From Podospora pseudocomata (taxonomy: Eukaryota; Ascomycota; Sordariomycetes; Sordariales; Podosporaceae): DNA of 64,000 nt. This document shows, one piece after another, positions 32,412 through 42,809 of the stretch (position 1 is the first letter of the stretch; each line of letters starts with the position of its first letter). The notes under the pieces were generated by a model, which ran no database searches, was not told the DNA's origin, and worked only from the letters and a program-made list of their open reading frames with translations. The position numbers were made by a program, and so were the translations under genes. The stretch is taken from assembly GCF_035222375.1 (NCBI RefSeq), contig NW_026946363.1:6696001-6760000 (forward strand). The letters run 5' to 3'.

Positions 32412-33929
32412 ATGCCTTCAGCTATCCCACAGAACGGATCTGCCCTCCACGAGGAGCCAAAGCCGTACGCCTTCTTTATGCTCCTCTCACAAGTTTTTGG
32501 CCTCCAAACTCACACACCACACAGATGGGATCCAGATCACCTCCGGACTCGCTTCGTGCAGGCCCTCTCAGAGATGTACAGAACCGAAGTACCCCTCTAC
32601 GGCAAGCTCGTAGACGTCGTCAACCAAGTCGATACCACTACCCTCCAGTCCCGCGGCCAAAGCCTCAACGACCTCCCCTCCCGCTTCCAGCTTGAGCGCC
32701 ATGGCGCCATCAGACTGGGCACCCAGCAAGAAATGCGCATGATCAGCCGCCTCTTCGCCGTCATGGGAATGTTCCCCGTCGGCTACTACGACCTCAAAAT
32801 GGTCGGTTTTCCCCTCCACGGCACGGCTTTCCGGCCCCAGACCGAAGAATCCCTCCGAAAGAACCCCTTCCGAGTCTTCACCACCGTCCTCCGACCAGAC
32901 CTCATCTCTTCCCCGAAAGTCCGGGAGATGGCCACCTCCATCCTCTCCACCAGACAGCTCTTCTCCTCTAGGCTTATCGAGCTGATCGACCAAGCGGAGA
33001 CCTCTGCTCTAGCCAACCTCACGGCCGAAGACGCCAACAACCTGATTATCGAATCTCTCAAGATCTTCAAATGGCACTCCCGATCCTCTGTTCCCCTGGA
33101 GACGTACCTCACCCTGAAAAAGGAGCACCCAATGGTAGCCGACATTGTCTGCTTTCCCTCAGCACACATCAACCACCTCACCCCGCGCACCCTGGACATC
33201 GATGCCGTCCAAGCAGGGATGATTTCCCAGGGCCTCCCAGCAAAAGACCGCATCGAGGGACCTCCCAAGAGGAAGTGCGAGATCCTCCTTCGACAAACCA
33301 GCTTCAAGGCTTTGGAAGAAAGAGTCAGTTTTGCTGGTGACGCCGACCACGCCATTGACGGGACGCACACCGCCCGGTTTGGAGAGGTGGAACAGCGCGG
33401 TGCTGCTGTGACCAGAAAAGGCAGGGAGCTCTACGATGCTTTGCTCGCCAAGGCTGTTGGTCGGAGTGAAAAGGAAGACAAGGACTCTGACAAGGTGCTG
33501 AAGGAGGTGTTTGCCGAGTACCCTGATGACTGGGAGGTTCTTAGGAAGGAAGGGTTGGTGTATTTCCGCTATCGGGTTGCTGAGGACAAGGCACCCGTTG
33601 CTGGCACTCATAAGCTGGAGGGGTCAGTGCACATAAATAAACTTCTGAAAGAGGGGGTTGTGACCTGCGAGCCGATCACATATGAGGATTTCCTGCCATT
33701 CTCGGCGGCGGGTATTTTCACTTCCAACCTTGGCGGGGAGAAGGACGGTGGTACTGAGAGGAAGCTCCAAAGGACAGAAGAGGAGAGCAAGAGGAGCCGT
33801 GTGCAGCTTGAGGGGTTGCTGGGGCGCAAGATTCCAAGTGAGATTGACCTGTATGATGAGCTGCAAACTGACAGTGTGAAGGAGTGTCAGGCTCTTCTTG
33901 GGTTGAGCGAGATTGTGCTTGGGGCTTGA
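32412..33929 (+). CDS. DUF1338 family: 2-oxoadipate dioxygenase/decarboxylase-like (HglS-like)
   Basis: Single exon, 505 residues. Metal-ligand motifs of the family are all visible: RHGAIRLG (His97 with the substrate-binding Arg101), HINHLTPR (His255) and RFGEVEQRG (Glu at about 325-327). The bacterial member HglS is an Fe(II) enzyme that turns 2-oxoadipate into D-2-hydroxyglutarate in lysine catabolism; its fold relates to VOC/hydroxymandelate synthase-type enzymes. Here it sits among ring-cleavage genes, so a 2-oxo acid derived from an aromatic ring is a reasonable guess for the substrate. A charged C-terminal third (EEESKRSRVQLEGLLGRKIP) is normal for the longer fungal forms. The gene is intact. 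Confidence 0.8.
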   Translation: MPSAIPQNGSALHEEPKPYAFFMLLSQVFGLQTHTPHRWDPDHLRTRFVQALSEMYRTEVPLYGKLVDVVNQVDTTTLQSRGQSLNDLPSRFQLERHGAIRLGTQQEMRMISRLFAVMGMFPVGYYDLKMVGFPLHGTAFRPQTEESLRKNPFRVFTTVLRPDLISSPKVREMATSILSTRQLFSSRLIELIDQAETSALANLTAEDANNLIIESLKIFKWHSRSSVPLETYLTLKKEHPMVADIVCFPSAHINHLTPRTLDIDAVQAGMISQGLPAKDRIEGPPKRKCEILLRQTSFKALEERVSFAGDADHAIDGTHTARFGEVEQRGAAVTRKGRELYDALLAKAVGRSEKEDKDSDKVLKEVFAEYPDDWEVLRKEGLVYFRYRVAEDKAPVAGTHKLEGSVHINKLLKEGVVTCEPITYEDFLPFSAAGIFTSNLGGEKDGGTERKLQRTEEESKRSRVQLEGLLGRKIPSEIDLYDELQTDSVKECQALLGLSEIVLGA

Positions 33930-34034
33930 AGCATCTCGAGGGACTGTTTCGTAGGTAGTTTATTATGGTTATTACTTGTGCTGATGTTACATTGATTGTC
34001 GTGGCATCGTTCAGAAGCCTGTCCGTGAATCGCA

Positions 34035-35731
34035 TTACTCAAGCTGCGAGAGGGTGAAATCATGAGGTTGGTAAAACTCCAACTGAGAAAGAAAAGGTGT
34101 CTCCCAGAACTCCGGCACATTCTCAAGGCCACCAACACCATCATTCATCATGTCTGCAGAACCTGCAAGCAGAGGGTCAAGTGCCGATGGCAACAGGTTG
34201 CTGCTGGACGTCGTTTGTTGTGGACAGGCGTATATCCTGTGAGGCGCGAGGAGAAGACTTGAATACTGCATATACGTCCCAGCCTCAACCGAGGTTGGAG
34301 GTGCCATGCCAGCAAGTGTCATCGGCTGACCAAGGTGGGTGGCTGGGTCTGGGTCGGGTACTCGTGCCATGTTGCCTACCGCGGAGCAAGAAGGTGTCTG
34401 TATATTGGAGGCACCCCTTTCCGGGAGAAGGCGCTTCGAACTTTCTTGCAAGAGGTGGTAGGATTTGGTTGCGATGCTGCTCAGCGCCGTATACTGTGAG
34501 AGGCGACGAAGGCAGAGCTCGAGTGAGACACGCCTGACGACAGATTCGTTGAAAGAGCATAGCAGGCCCATCAATAGGGTGCTGCCACACGTATGAAGGT
34601 CTATATGTTCGTTAGCAAGTTGTCTCCTTGTGACGTGCGTTTGGGATTATTGGAACCACAGCTTATGTTGTACCACCAAGCCGCAAGACTTTGGCTGCGA
34701 ATGTGAATGTCTAGACACTTGACAAGAGAATCTGCTGAGAGCACACATTGTGCCGCAATGTCCGACAGCATGAGGTCTTGTACCCGCGCAACCCTCGGAT
34801 TGCCCCTTGCTTGCGGAGTGACTGGTGTATGTCGTTGCTTTTGGAAGAATTGTTCGAGTGCCGGTCTCAGTATGAGAACTCTGACGTGTAGAAATCGTGT
34901 GTAGAGCCGCCTTGCTTGCCCTGAAAAGTCCGGTGAAGAGAGGCTCCCTGGGGTCGAAGCGAGGTCCTGCTGTCCATTCTCTGCAATGTTATCATACTGA
35001 AGGTGTCCAGGCAGTGCATCTCGCCATTCCATGACCCTGGTGTCCAGATCAAGCAAGGCCTGCATGTCGGAGCAGGTGTTTGTTGGGGTTTCCGCCCCAT
35101 CCTCCTCTATGTCCAACACTTGACCAAGAAACTTGTAGAGCTTGATGGTCTCGATGTAGGAAGAGATTTGACTGGGACAGTTGCTTGGCTGAGTATTTCG
35201 TTTGCCCCCAACCTCAGATAGGTACTCGTCATCAATGGCCTCCGGAAGCCTCAGCTGGTCACCTCCAGATATCATGAGTGGCCTGCCAAACGACATGGAG
35301 ATTTCTCGATCCAAAAGCACACAACCATACCAGACTCTTACACGCATTTCTTCCTCCAACTGACTGGGGCAACACAGCAATAGCCCCTTCTTCCGAGCAT
35401 CGTGTGCACTCATATGCAAGCTCATGTTCTGTGCCATCCTGATAGCCAGACCAGTGATGTTCCAACATTTTGAGAATCGCTCTGTGCTCTGGAGATAGAA
35501 GCCCATAAGCAGAAGCAGCTGGACTGACTCGATACCAACCTCTTCGTCGATGATCTGGAGCAGATCAAACTTTTGAGTCATGTTGAAGAAACCACTGGCC
35601 CTGGCTTTGTTTACCCTACACTCCTCACATGCTAAGGGGGCCCGTTTGCGCACAGTAGGTCTCTTGGGCGCCGGACCTGAACTGTCAGCGCCTGAAGCGT
35701 TGGATCGCGATCGTTTCGTTGCGGTGGACAT
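34035..35731 (-). CDS. Fungal transcription-factor-type protein with incomplete Zn2Cys6 domain
   Basis: Exons 35731-34657 and 34600-34035 give 546 residues; the 56-nt intron has donor GTTCCA. The N terminus is basic (KRPTVRKRAP), then LACEECRVNKARASGFF: the first two Cys of a Zn2Cys6 cluster are present, but the remaining four and the linker are absent. The sequence then jumps into the middle-homology (MHR) region typical of these regulators: LLLLMGFYLQSTERFSKCWN, GLAIRMAQNMSLH, RVWYGCVLLDREISMSFGRP. The C-terminal half is normal, with a Ser/Pro-rich tail. An in-frame deletion fusing the half cluster to the MHR is the simplest reading. It probably cannot bind DNA by the usual mode. It lies in the middle of the cluster and is the natural candidate (former) regulator. 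Confidence 0.75.
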
Positions 35732-36123
35732 GGATTGTATTTCCCGGCCTTAAGGTGGGTGGATGGAATGCTGTCAAAACTTGAAACTCAGCAGCTCGGG
35801 GCTTGCAAACATAGCCATAGCAGTACCTGTGAGGCCCAGGATTGCGGGGTAAAGCAGCACACAGCTGGGTATTGTGGAGGTTATGTGGAGAACAGGTTTG
35901 GCGTCGGCGCCGGTATGCTCGGGTCAAGCGGACTTTGGCTCGCCGAGCACTGTGCTAGGGAGCGATGGCCAGTTCAGGCCTGCAAGGATAATTCTCGGAC
36001 AAATGCGGGGAACACAATGGGGAACTGATCACTGTGACGGTGTGTGATGAACAAGTCCAAGGCAAGGCGATGACATCCATTGAGAAACTATCGAAGCAAA
36101 TCTAGGCTACTCCTTTTTTTTTC
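35732..36123. other. Intergenic
   Basis: 392 nt between two leftward genes. An A/T run lies at 36112-36123. No feature is recognised. Confidence 0.4.
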
Positions 36124-37837
36124 CTATTTCGGGCCCTTCATGAAGAGGTCCCAAGCGTCCATGACCTTGTCCAGCACCTCTTGCTTCATGAGCTTCTGCA
36201 AAATGTCTCTTCGCCCAGTCTCTTCAGGGATCTCGCCAGAGACAAACCGAGACTGGTCTTCTTCACCCTGCTCAGGAGCGTAATACACCATAGCGCCCTC
36301 TTGTGCCCCTATCTTGTACGCTGGCCAAGGAGCCTCGCCATGAATGAAAGCAATGGCGTCCTCGGTCTGCTTATCGCTTGCCTTTTGCTGACCAACAGGA
36401 AGAAGCTCACGATAGTTCTGCAGGACAAACACGATGTCGAGGATGTGCGTCGCATGGCCCTTCCACGGCCCATCCCAAGGGTTCGGAACGTTGAAGTGGC
36501 AGAGGAATGCCTCGAGCCCGGCCTGCGACCAAGACCTGATGAAGGTTCTCGCTCCAAGGCCAAAGCAAATGTCGGTTGCGAGGTCGAGAACAGCCTTGAG
36601 AGACTCTTGCGAGTTGGCGGTGGCGGAGGCGTTGAGGCCGTACCCAGAGATGATTTTGGGCGCCAGCTCTCGGTCGATGGGATCCAGAGTGGCAGCCAGG
36701 AAAGTCGCCATGGTCTTTGGCATTATGTTTACTCTAGCAGCCAATCTTGGGCCGTAGGCGTTGCCATCCATCTTACAATCGCCAAACATGATTCGCTTGC
36801 ACCATTGCATTCCTGGGAACAACTCTGCTGTCCGAGCTGGGTCGGCCATCTGAGCATAGGATGTGGTTCTTGGAATCAAGTCGCCATCGACAATGGGCGC
36901 CATTGGCACTTTGCGTGCAATCTTCTCCCTGATATCCTCCATCGGGACCTTCAACAGTCGCTGAACTTGGGCCGTCTCGTCAGTTTCTGAGATGTCAAGA
37001 ACCTGCAACGCCCTCTTAAACGACCCCTCGGCAAGTTCTGGCTGCTTGGCTTTGACCAGAGAGGAACCGCTCATCGAAATCAGCTGGTTGAACAACGGCT
37101 CCTTGGAGTGGAGATGGAAAGTGCCCGATGCCGCACCCGAACTCTCGCCAATATAGGTTACGCGGTGCTCATCACCACCGAACCCTGCAATGTGGTGCTT
37201 GATCCAGAGCAAGCCCTGTCTCTGATCATCAAGGCCGTTGTTTGGCTTGTAGCCTGCAGCCTTCATGGCAGAAGAGTAGAGGAAGCCAGGGACACCCAAT
37301 CGGTAACTGGGGTAACGTCAATAACCTGGGGTTTTTGATTTTGGTGGATGAATCTTACTTGATACCCACAGCAATGATTGGCTTCCCAATCTTGACACTT
37401 CTCTGGACGATACGAGCGAGATCATACTGTGGGTAAGAACTGCTCCCCGTCGCAAAGGCACCGCCATGGACAAGGGCCAAAACTGGCCATTCAGGACCGT
37501 CTGCCTGGAGATCAGGTACAGCGATGTTGAGGGTCAGACATTCCGTGTCTGACTGCCCAAACTCTGGAGACTCCAGAGACTGCTGAATCAGTGCGTGCTC
37601 CCATTGGCAGCCGTTCGCTGGGCTCAATGGAATGGGCGCGAGGGTTGTTGCGTCAAAGATGCTGTATTGGACACGGGGGTGGTCTGATGGGTACGACTTC
37701 AAGAGCTCAGCACGTGAGAAGCGATCTTTCAAAGTCGCATACTGAACACCAAGAAACTGTGTAACGCCGACTTTCTTCACCACCCCACGAATTGGCCCAA
37801 TGGTTGGGTGTTGGAGAATAGGGGTCTGTTCGGACAT
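36124..37837 (-). CDS. Type-B carboxylesterase
   Basis: Exons 37837-37359 and 37306-36124 give 553 residues. The 52-nt intron (GTAAGA donor) is removed to form the conserved GINYRLGVPGF. The ATG at 37837 is preferred to the one at 38017, whose leader is not protein-like. The oxyanion segment is ALVHGGAFATGSS, the nucleophile elbow is YIGESSGAASG (Ser in GESSG), and a candidate acid and His lie in the C-terminal half (LCHFNVPNPWDGPWKGHATHILDIVF). No signal peptide is seen, so it is probably intracellular. Within the cluster it could free a phenolic acid from an ester. It shares a promoter with the VOC gene. Confidence 0.82.
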
Positions 37838-38244
37838 GACGACAACTTTTGGTACAAGAAAACTGATGATGGAGGTGTGGGCCGGGAATAGCTCCAAACT
37901 CAGAATTCGAGCAAGATCTGTCTCAATATCATCGCCATCACAAAACCGTCTTCCCCTCCCCTCAGGCGATGGATCGGATCCGCCTGACAGCTTGTGGCGG
38001 GTGTTTGCGGGCCTCAAAGCACCAGATCAAAACACCCGCCTTATCGCCGCACCCCACAAGACTCTAGGTAGTGACGACCAAATCCGCCTTGGCACACCAC
38101 GGTCAACTATTGATCTGATAAGACGAGGTGTCTCCATGTTAGCATGTTTTGAAGAACATCACATTGAGATTGCACGATTGCCATTGCCAATTACACAACC
38201 GTCACATCTCGCACTCATTCGGCCCAGTCACGCAACACTTCGAC
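37838..38244. promoter_or_regulatory. Divergent promoter, carboxylesterase / VOC gene
   Basis: 407 nt. Two GATCCGCC/AATCCGCC stretches (37977-37984, 38084-38091) resemble, but do not match, the TCCGCACA element seen elsewhere in the cluster. Confidence 0.35.
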
Positions 38245-38858
38245 ATGGCAACCACGGAGAAACTCGTCAGTCCCTCCTCCATCGGCCACTTCGGCATTAG
38301 AACAACCCCTGAAAAGTTCGAGGCCATGGTCAAGTGGCACCTCGACTTCTTCGGTGGACGCGAGGTACTTCGAAACGCCAAGGCCAGCTTCATCCAGTGG
38401 GACGAAGAGCACCACAGAATGGTCATCGTGCAAGACGACAGCCACGAGCAGATCCCAGCCGACAAGCGCCCTACAGCAGCAACAGTCTACCACATCGCTT
38501 TCACACTCAACTCTCTCGAGGATCTTGCCACCAGCTACGAGCAGAAGAAGGCCCGCGGCATCCTGCCCACTGGCCTGTCAACCATGGCATGAGCACCTCG
38601 ATGTACTACTTTGATCCGGATGGAAATGAGTTTGAGATGCAGGTCAACAACTTCGACACAGCGGATGAAGCTCTGGAGTTCATGAAGACTCCAGAATATG
38701 CGACGAACCCGATTGGCGTGGATATTGATATTGAAGAGTGGCTGGCACGGGTCAAGAGCGGGGAGGATGAGAAGACCCTCAAAAAGTGTCCGGTTATTGG
38801 GCAGAGGCTTAGCCGGTATGAGAACTCGATTTATTGGAAGAAGCCAGAAGAAGCGTGA
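38245..38858 (+). pseudogene. VOC/extradiol-dioxygenase-like protein, frameshifted
   Basis: The first 115 residues from the ATG at 38245 read SSIGHFGIRTTPEKFEAMVK through ATVYHIAFTLNSLEDLATSY, a typical VOC (glyoxalase/2,3-dihydroxybiphenyl-dioxygenase-like) module with metal-ligand His in IGHFGIRT and VYHIAF. At about 38570 the similarity moves one frame over (WPVNHGMSTSMYYFDPDGNEFEMQV) and continues to a stop at 38858. Relatives read P-x-W-x-V-N-H-G here, so one base appears to be missing. As it stands the product ends at 38592, before the third ligand (Glu in the MYYFDPDGNEFE region). No intron signals explain the shift. A sequencing error is the main alternative. Confidence 0.65.
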
Positions 38859-39346
38859 GGATTGTTGATGTGATTGGGAACAGTGGGGGGTATATCGTAG
38901 GGAAGAATTGAATAAGGAATCGTTTGTGACCGACAATAAAGATTATGTATGCTTCGCGAAGTTTCAACCGTGGACTAGTGACCCCTTGTGATGAGGGCAC
39001 TGTAAATGGCAACAGCACCAAGTGCCGTGATGTTTCATGCACATTCCCATTCCCCTGGATAAGCTTGGGTAGGTTCTCTTGGGCCTGAACGTTGGAAAAC
39101 TTGCCTTAACGGTGTTGGTCTCAAATCATGGTGGTCTGGTTGGCCTGTCGAGCAGAGTGGTGAATCCGCCATCGGTCCGGGATTGTATCGCGAGGAAGCT
39201 GAATCCATCCGGGATCAAAATCCCCGACACCCTCAACCCATGTCAATACCAAGCTGGAACAAGGGTATCGCCATCAAAATCACGACATCACAAAGACAAA
39301 GAGACATGGAAAGAGTAGCAAAGATATTGTAAGACAGAAATTGTAT
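38859..39346. other. Intergenic (convergent 3' flanks)
   Basis: 488 nt between the VOC gene and the FAD monooxygenase gene. Inverted CCGGGAT/ATCCCGG-like fragments occur at 39177-39220. No gene is seen. Confidence 0.4.
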
Positions 39347-40626
39347 TCAGATATGGTCAGTCGTGCCAATCAAGGGCTTCCCAGAGCTCATGACCTCAAT
39401 GAAGGTCTTGGGAGCCTTCTTCTCGAAGAACATCTTCTGGCTCTGAAGACTTCTCGTGATAACATCAATAGCGAAGGGGAACATCTCCCTCTCATAGGCA
39501 GCAACAGCCTCCTCGCTGACGCCCAATTCCTTCAACTTTCCAGCAAGGATGATCGCATCTCTCATGGCGCAGTTGACACCATCACCAACGAATGGTGTCG
39601 TGACATGAGCAGCATCGCCAATCAACGTCACACCCGGGACAGTCTTCCAGTTGAGACTGTCCGTGGGGAAGTAGTACATGATCCAAGGTCTGAAGGGACC
39701 CTGACTTTGATTGATGATCTCCTTCATCTCATCCGAGTAAGGACCAAAGAGGTCATCTCCCAAAAGGTACTTCTTGAACGCGTCCCAATCCTTGATGTCG
39801 ACGAGACCGGCGTCGGCAAAGTTCTCGGGGCCGGGAATGCCGACGTCGACGCGGTAGTGCCCGTCGCCTTGTCTGCTGTTGAACATGTGGACACCCTTGC
39901 CCATGACGATCATGGACCCCATGCGGCAGAGCTCCTTCATCTTTTCGTAGTATGGACCGCCAGGGAGGATCTTGGTGGTGACGAACAGATTGCCGCTGTA
40001 TTGTGGCTTTGCGTCGGTTACATGTCGAGCGCTGTCAATACCTAGGTAGCTGAAACTCTCCAGAGCGGAAGGGAAATGGTCGACGAGGGATTTCTTACCA
40101 AATGCCGCACCTTGGACCAGGTACCATCGGCGCCGACTACAAGACCGAACCCCGAAGCAGTGGTTCCATTAGCGAAGTTGAGAACGATCTGCTTGTTCTC
40201 GTCCCGGGTGGTGCTGGCAACTGGCTTCTTCCAGTGAGTCTTCTCCTTGGGGATGCCACTGAGGAGGACCTTTCTGAGAGCCCAGCGGTCGATCTCAGGG
40301 GCATCACGGCCCTCACCAAAGTCGAAGAAATTCTCGCCCTTTTGGCTGAAGAGGCGATGGATGGTGGCATCGCCGTAGCGGGCGTACTTCTTGAACTCTT
40401 CAAAGACACCAGCGTCCTTCAACGCTCTTTGACCGCTGCCAGGGTGGAGATCGAGGCAGCCACCACGAGGTGGGACATCCTCAGCACTGCTTTCATAGAT
40501 GACGTAGTCGCAACCGCCCTGCTTCTCGAGGAGAGCACCAAGAGCCAGGCCTGACGGGCTGGCACCAACAATGCAGATCTTGTTGTTGTTGTTGTTGTTG
40601 TTGTTGTTGCTGTTGCAAGAAGACAT
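39347..40626 (-). CDS. FAD-dependent monooxygenase (TetX/salicylate-hydroxylase-like)
   Basis: Exon 1 (40626-40099) starts MSSCNSN followed by a poly-Asn tract. Then comes the FAD-binding Rossmann motif KICIVGASPSGLALGALLEK (GxSxSG rather than the usual GxGxxG), the Arg motif and FGLVVGADGTWSKVR. Exon 2 (40006-39347) carries NSRQGDGHYRVDVG, the second FAD motif VTLIGDAAHVTTPFVGDGVN and the helical C terminus. The donor at 40098 is good (GTAAGA). The only in-phase acceptor is AAAG at 40007, which gives 395 residues but drops the conserved VTDAK just before PQYSGN. The better CAG acceptors are out of frame. The gene may be intact with an odd splice, or carry a one-base change. It probably hydroxylates an aromatic substrate using NAD(P)H. 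Confidence 0.7.
40580..40615. repeat. (TGT)n / (AAC)n microsatellite
   Basis: A trinucleotide run of about eleven units, encoding the poly-Asn tract near the N terminus of the FAD monooxygenase. Its length is expected to vary between strains. Confidence 0.85.
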
Positions 40627-41350
40627 GGTGGATGTGGTGGTCTTGGTGGAACGGAAAAGGTTGAGGATGGGTTCAAAGATGCAAGACAGATGAGGGATTA
40701 GCATAAAAATATGAGCCGAAGGGAAATAGGGTATCAGATGAGCGAGGGTGTGATGGTGGACTTGAGCCCATTCTGATATCGTGAGTTTCCTGTATTAATA
40801 GAACGCTGGTGTTCACGTCCGCACATCAGACATCCCCATTATTCTTCGATCCAGCTCGCGACTCAGCACGGTGGATCAATTGCGGGGTCCCCGCAAACAT
40901 GAAGCTTCCCGTCATCCGTCTGCCGTCATCGCGAGGTTCAGCGTGCAGCCTGATCTCGGGTTTAAAGCGGAATGCCTCATATCTAGCGGTCTTTGGTGGT
41001 TTGGGGCGTTGCGGACGCCTTGCGGGAGGTCTAACGTTGATCATTTGATCTATTTGGACCCCTGAACGCGGCACTTGGCATCTGGGGAAGTGCGGGGTGT
41101 GTTTTGCGGGGTTTCAATGCTACTGAGCTTGGCCTCATGGTGGATGCCCGGGCTTGGGGATGGGGATGGTTTACAAAGACCGCTGGTTGGTGCCATGCTA
41201 TGCCCTGGTCGTTGGATCCAAGACGTTGGGACAGTTTTTCTGGGATGGAGTGTGATTGAAGGGGTTCAAGATTTGAGTAGCTTGGGTATGTCAACAAACG
41301 ACGTTCAGGGGCTCAGGGGCAGTAAAGTGGGTCCCGCCTGACCTCTGTCA
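40627..41350. promoter_or_regulatory. Upstream region of FAD monooxygenase gene
   Basis: Contains TCCGCACA at 40818-40825 and a 17-bp palindrome at 40880-40896 (arms TTGCGGGG and CCCCGCAA). The palindrome embeds CGG-N5-CCG, a classical arrangement for Zn2Cys6 dimers. GCGGGG-type blocks recur downstream. No gene is seen. Confidence 0.45.
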
Positions 41351-42809
41351 AAAGTCAGAAACTTGAAGGACGGGAGATGCTAGTCTGTGTCAAACTACCC
41401 AGTGAAATTAATATCTTGAAGTTCTTATAATTGTTCTAGGTTATTTACGAGCCCAGGATTCTGTCCTAGCATCATTGGTCCTTTGTTTGAGCTTGGTTAC
41501 TAACATGACAATAAGGTAGAGGTAGTTAGCTTACCTAGTATGCAGTATCGATATCTAAGCTTCATTTTACTGCTATGAAGTCATGGTTCATGATCCTGAC
41601 TGCGTATCAGACACTGCAAAGCCGGAGGAACTTGCAGTCCCCTCGCTGACCAGGTTCTTTATATCACGGCTTTTACACTTAGATTCTTCATTTTGTGCGG
41701 TGCAAGATTACTCAAGCAGGTAGGCAATGGGATGCTGATGCGGATGTCAAAATACTTATTAGTATCAGTCACTGCAGTACAGTAGATCAGTATGGCTTGA
41801 TTGAACCTGGTCACCGTGAGATCATATCACAATGTCTAATTGAGGAGATATATGACTAATATGATTAAGGTAGGTAACTTGCAAACGATTCTGAAAATCA
41901 GGTTTGCTTTGCCCGAATAAAATGTGTGATCTAAGAAACCGGGAGATCTAGACCACAGTTTCGGTCCTGTCCACCGCCCGATTGACTTGTGCCTCTGACA
42001 GATTCCTCAATGACTTTTTCTTTACTCGATAATTGACCAGAAACCATACAAATAACGTTAATGCGGTTGGCGGGATGCATATCTCAACGTAGAGCGCAAA
42101 GGCCCCTGTGTGCAGGTGCCACTGCCGTTAAAACTCCTCGGATCCCTTTACCTGAATAATTCCACTTTGCAAGAATTTCTGGTAACAAGATTAGAAGATA
42201 TCAAGCAGCTAGATGTGAGGCAGTTCCTTAACGATATGAACGTAGCAGGTAGGAAAAGGATGGCAACAACGGTGACAACGTGCATCGAAACTGTTTCCTT
42301 CTCCACCCAGACTGTCATTTCCAGGGAAATCTGATGTTCAGAACTGACCATCCAGCGATAATATTAGAGGGTGACCCCTGCATCTGTTTCAGGGACGCCA
42401 CGGCACGGGCCACTACGCTTCCCTTTCGGCCCCGCACAGCAAATCCTTTTCTGACGGATTTAGTAGCCTTGGTATGACTGCGCTTACCTTTTTACATTAT
42501 TCCAACTGCGTATCTTAAGGTATCTTTTCCTGAGGAGCCTATTTAAGACGATCGCAAGGGAGATTAGAAGTGATTTCATGTCGTTGTTTATGTAGCTATC
42601 GATTATCGAGGATGCCTTCCATAGTTCTGCCTGCAGATGGCGGCCTCAAAACGTTTTGGGAAGTTTCTATTGGCGCGTGAGCCAGCCACATCATGTCGTT
42701 GGGCTTCAACTCCGCGGCAACCGCTCAGAAAATCCATCGTCGATCTCTTCAACTATGTTTGACACAACTGCGACAGATACATCCCTAATCGAGAGTGCAC
42801 GAGAAGGTC
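41351..42809. other. AT-rich intergenic with gene debris
   Basis: About 1.46 kb, clearly more AT-rich than the flanking genes, with many TA dinucleotides and stop codons in all frames. It holds one recognisable fragment (CorA-like, 42232-42330). It marks the boundary between the catabolic cluster and the NLR island. Confidence 0.5.
42232..42330 (-). pseudogene. Fragment of a CorA-like membrane protein
   Basis: A leftward 33-residue stretch (ISLEMTVWVEKETVSMHV, then VTVVAILFLPATFIS) matches the segment entering the first C-terminal transmembrane helix of fungal CorA-like proteins. Nothing upstream or downstream extends it. It is a short relic. Confidence 0.5.
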
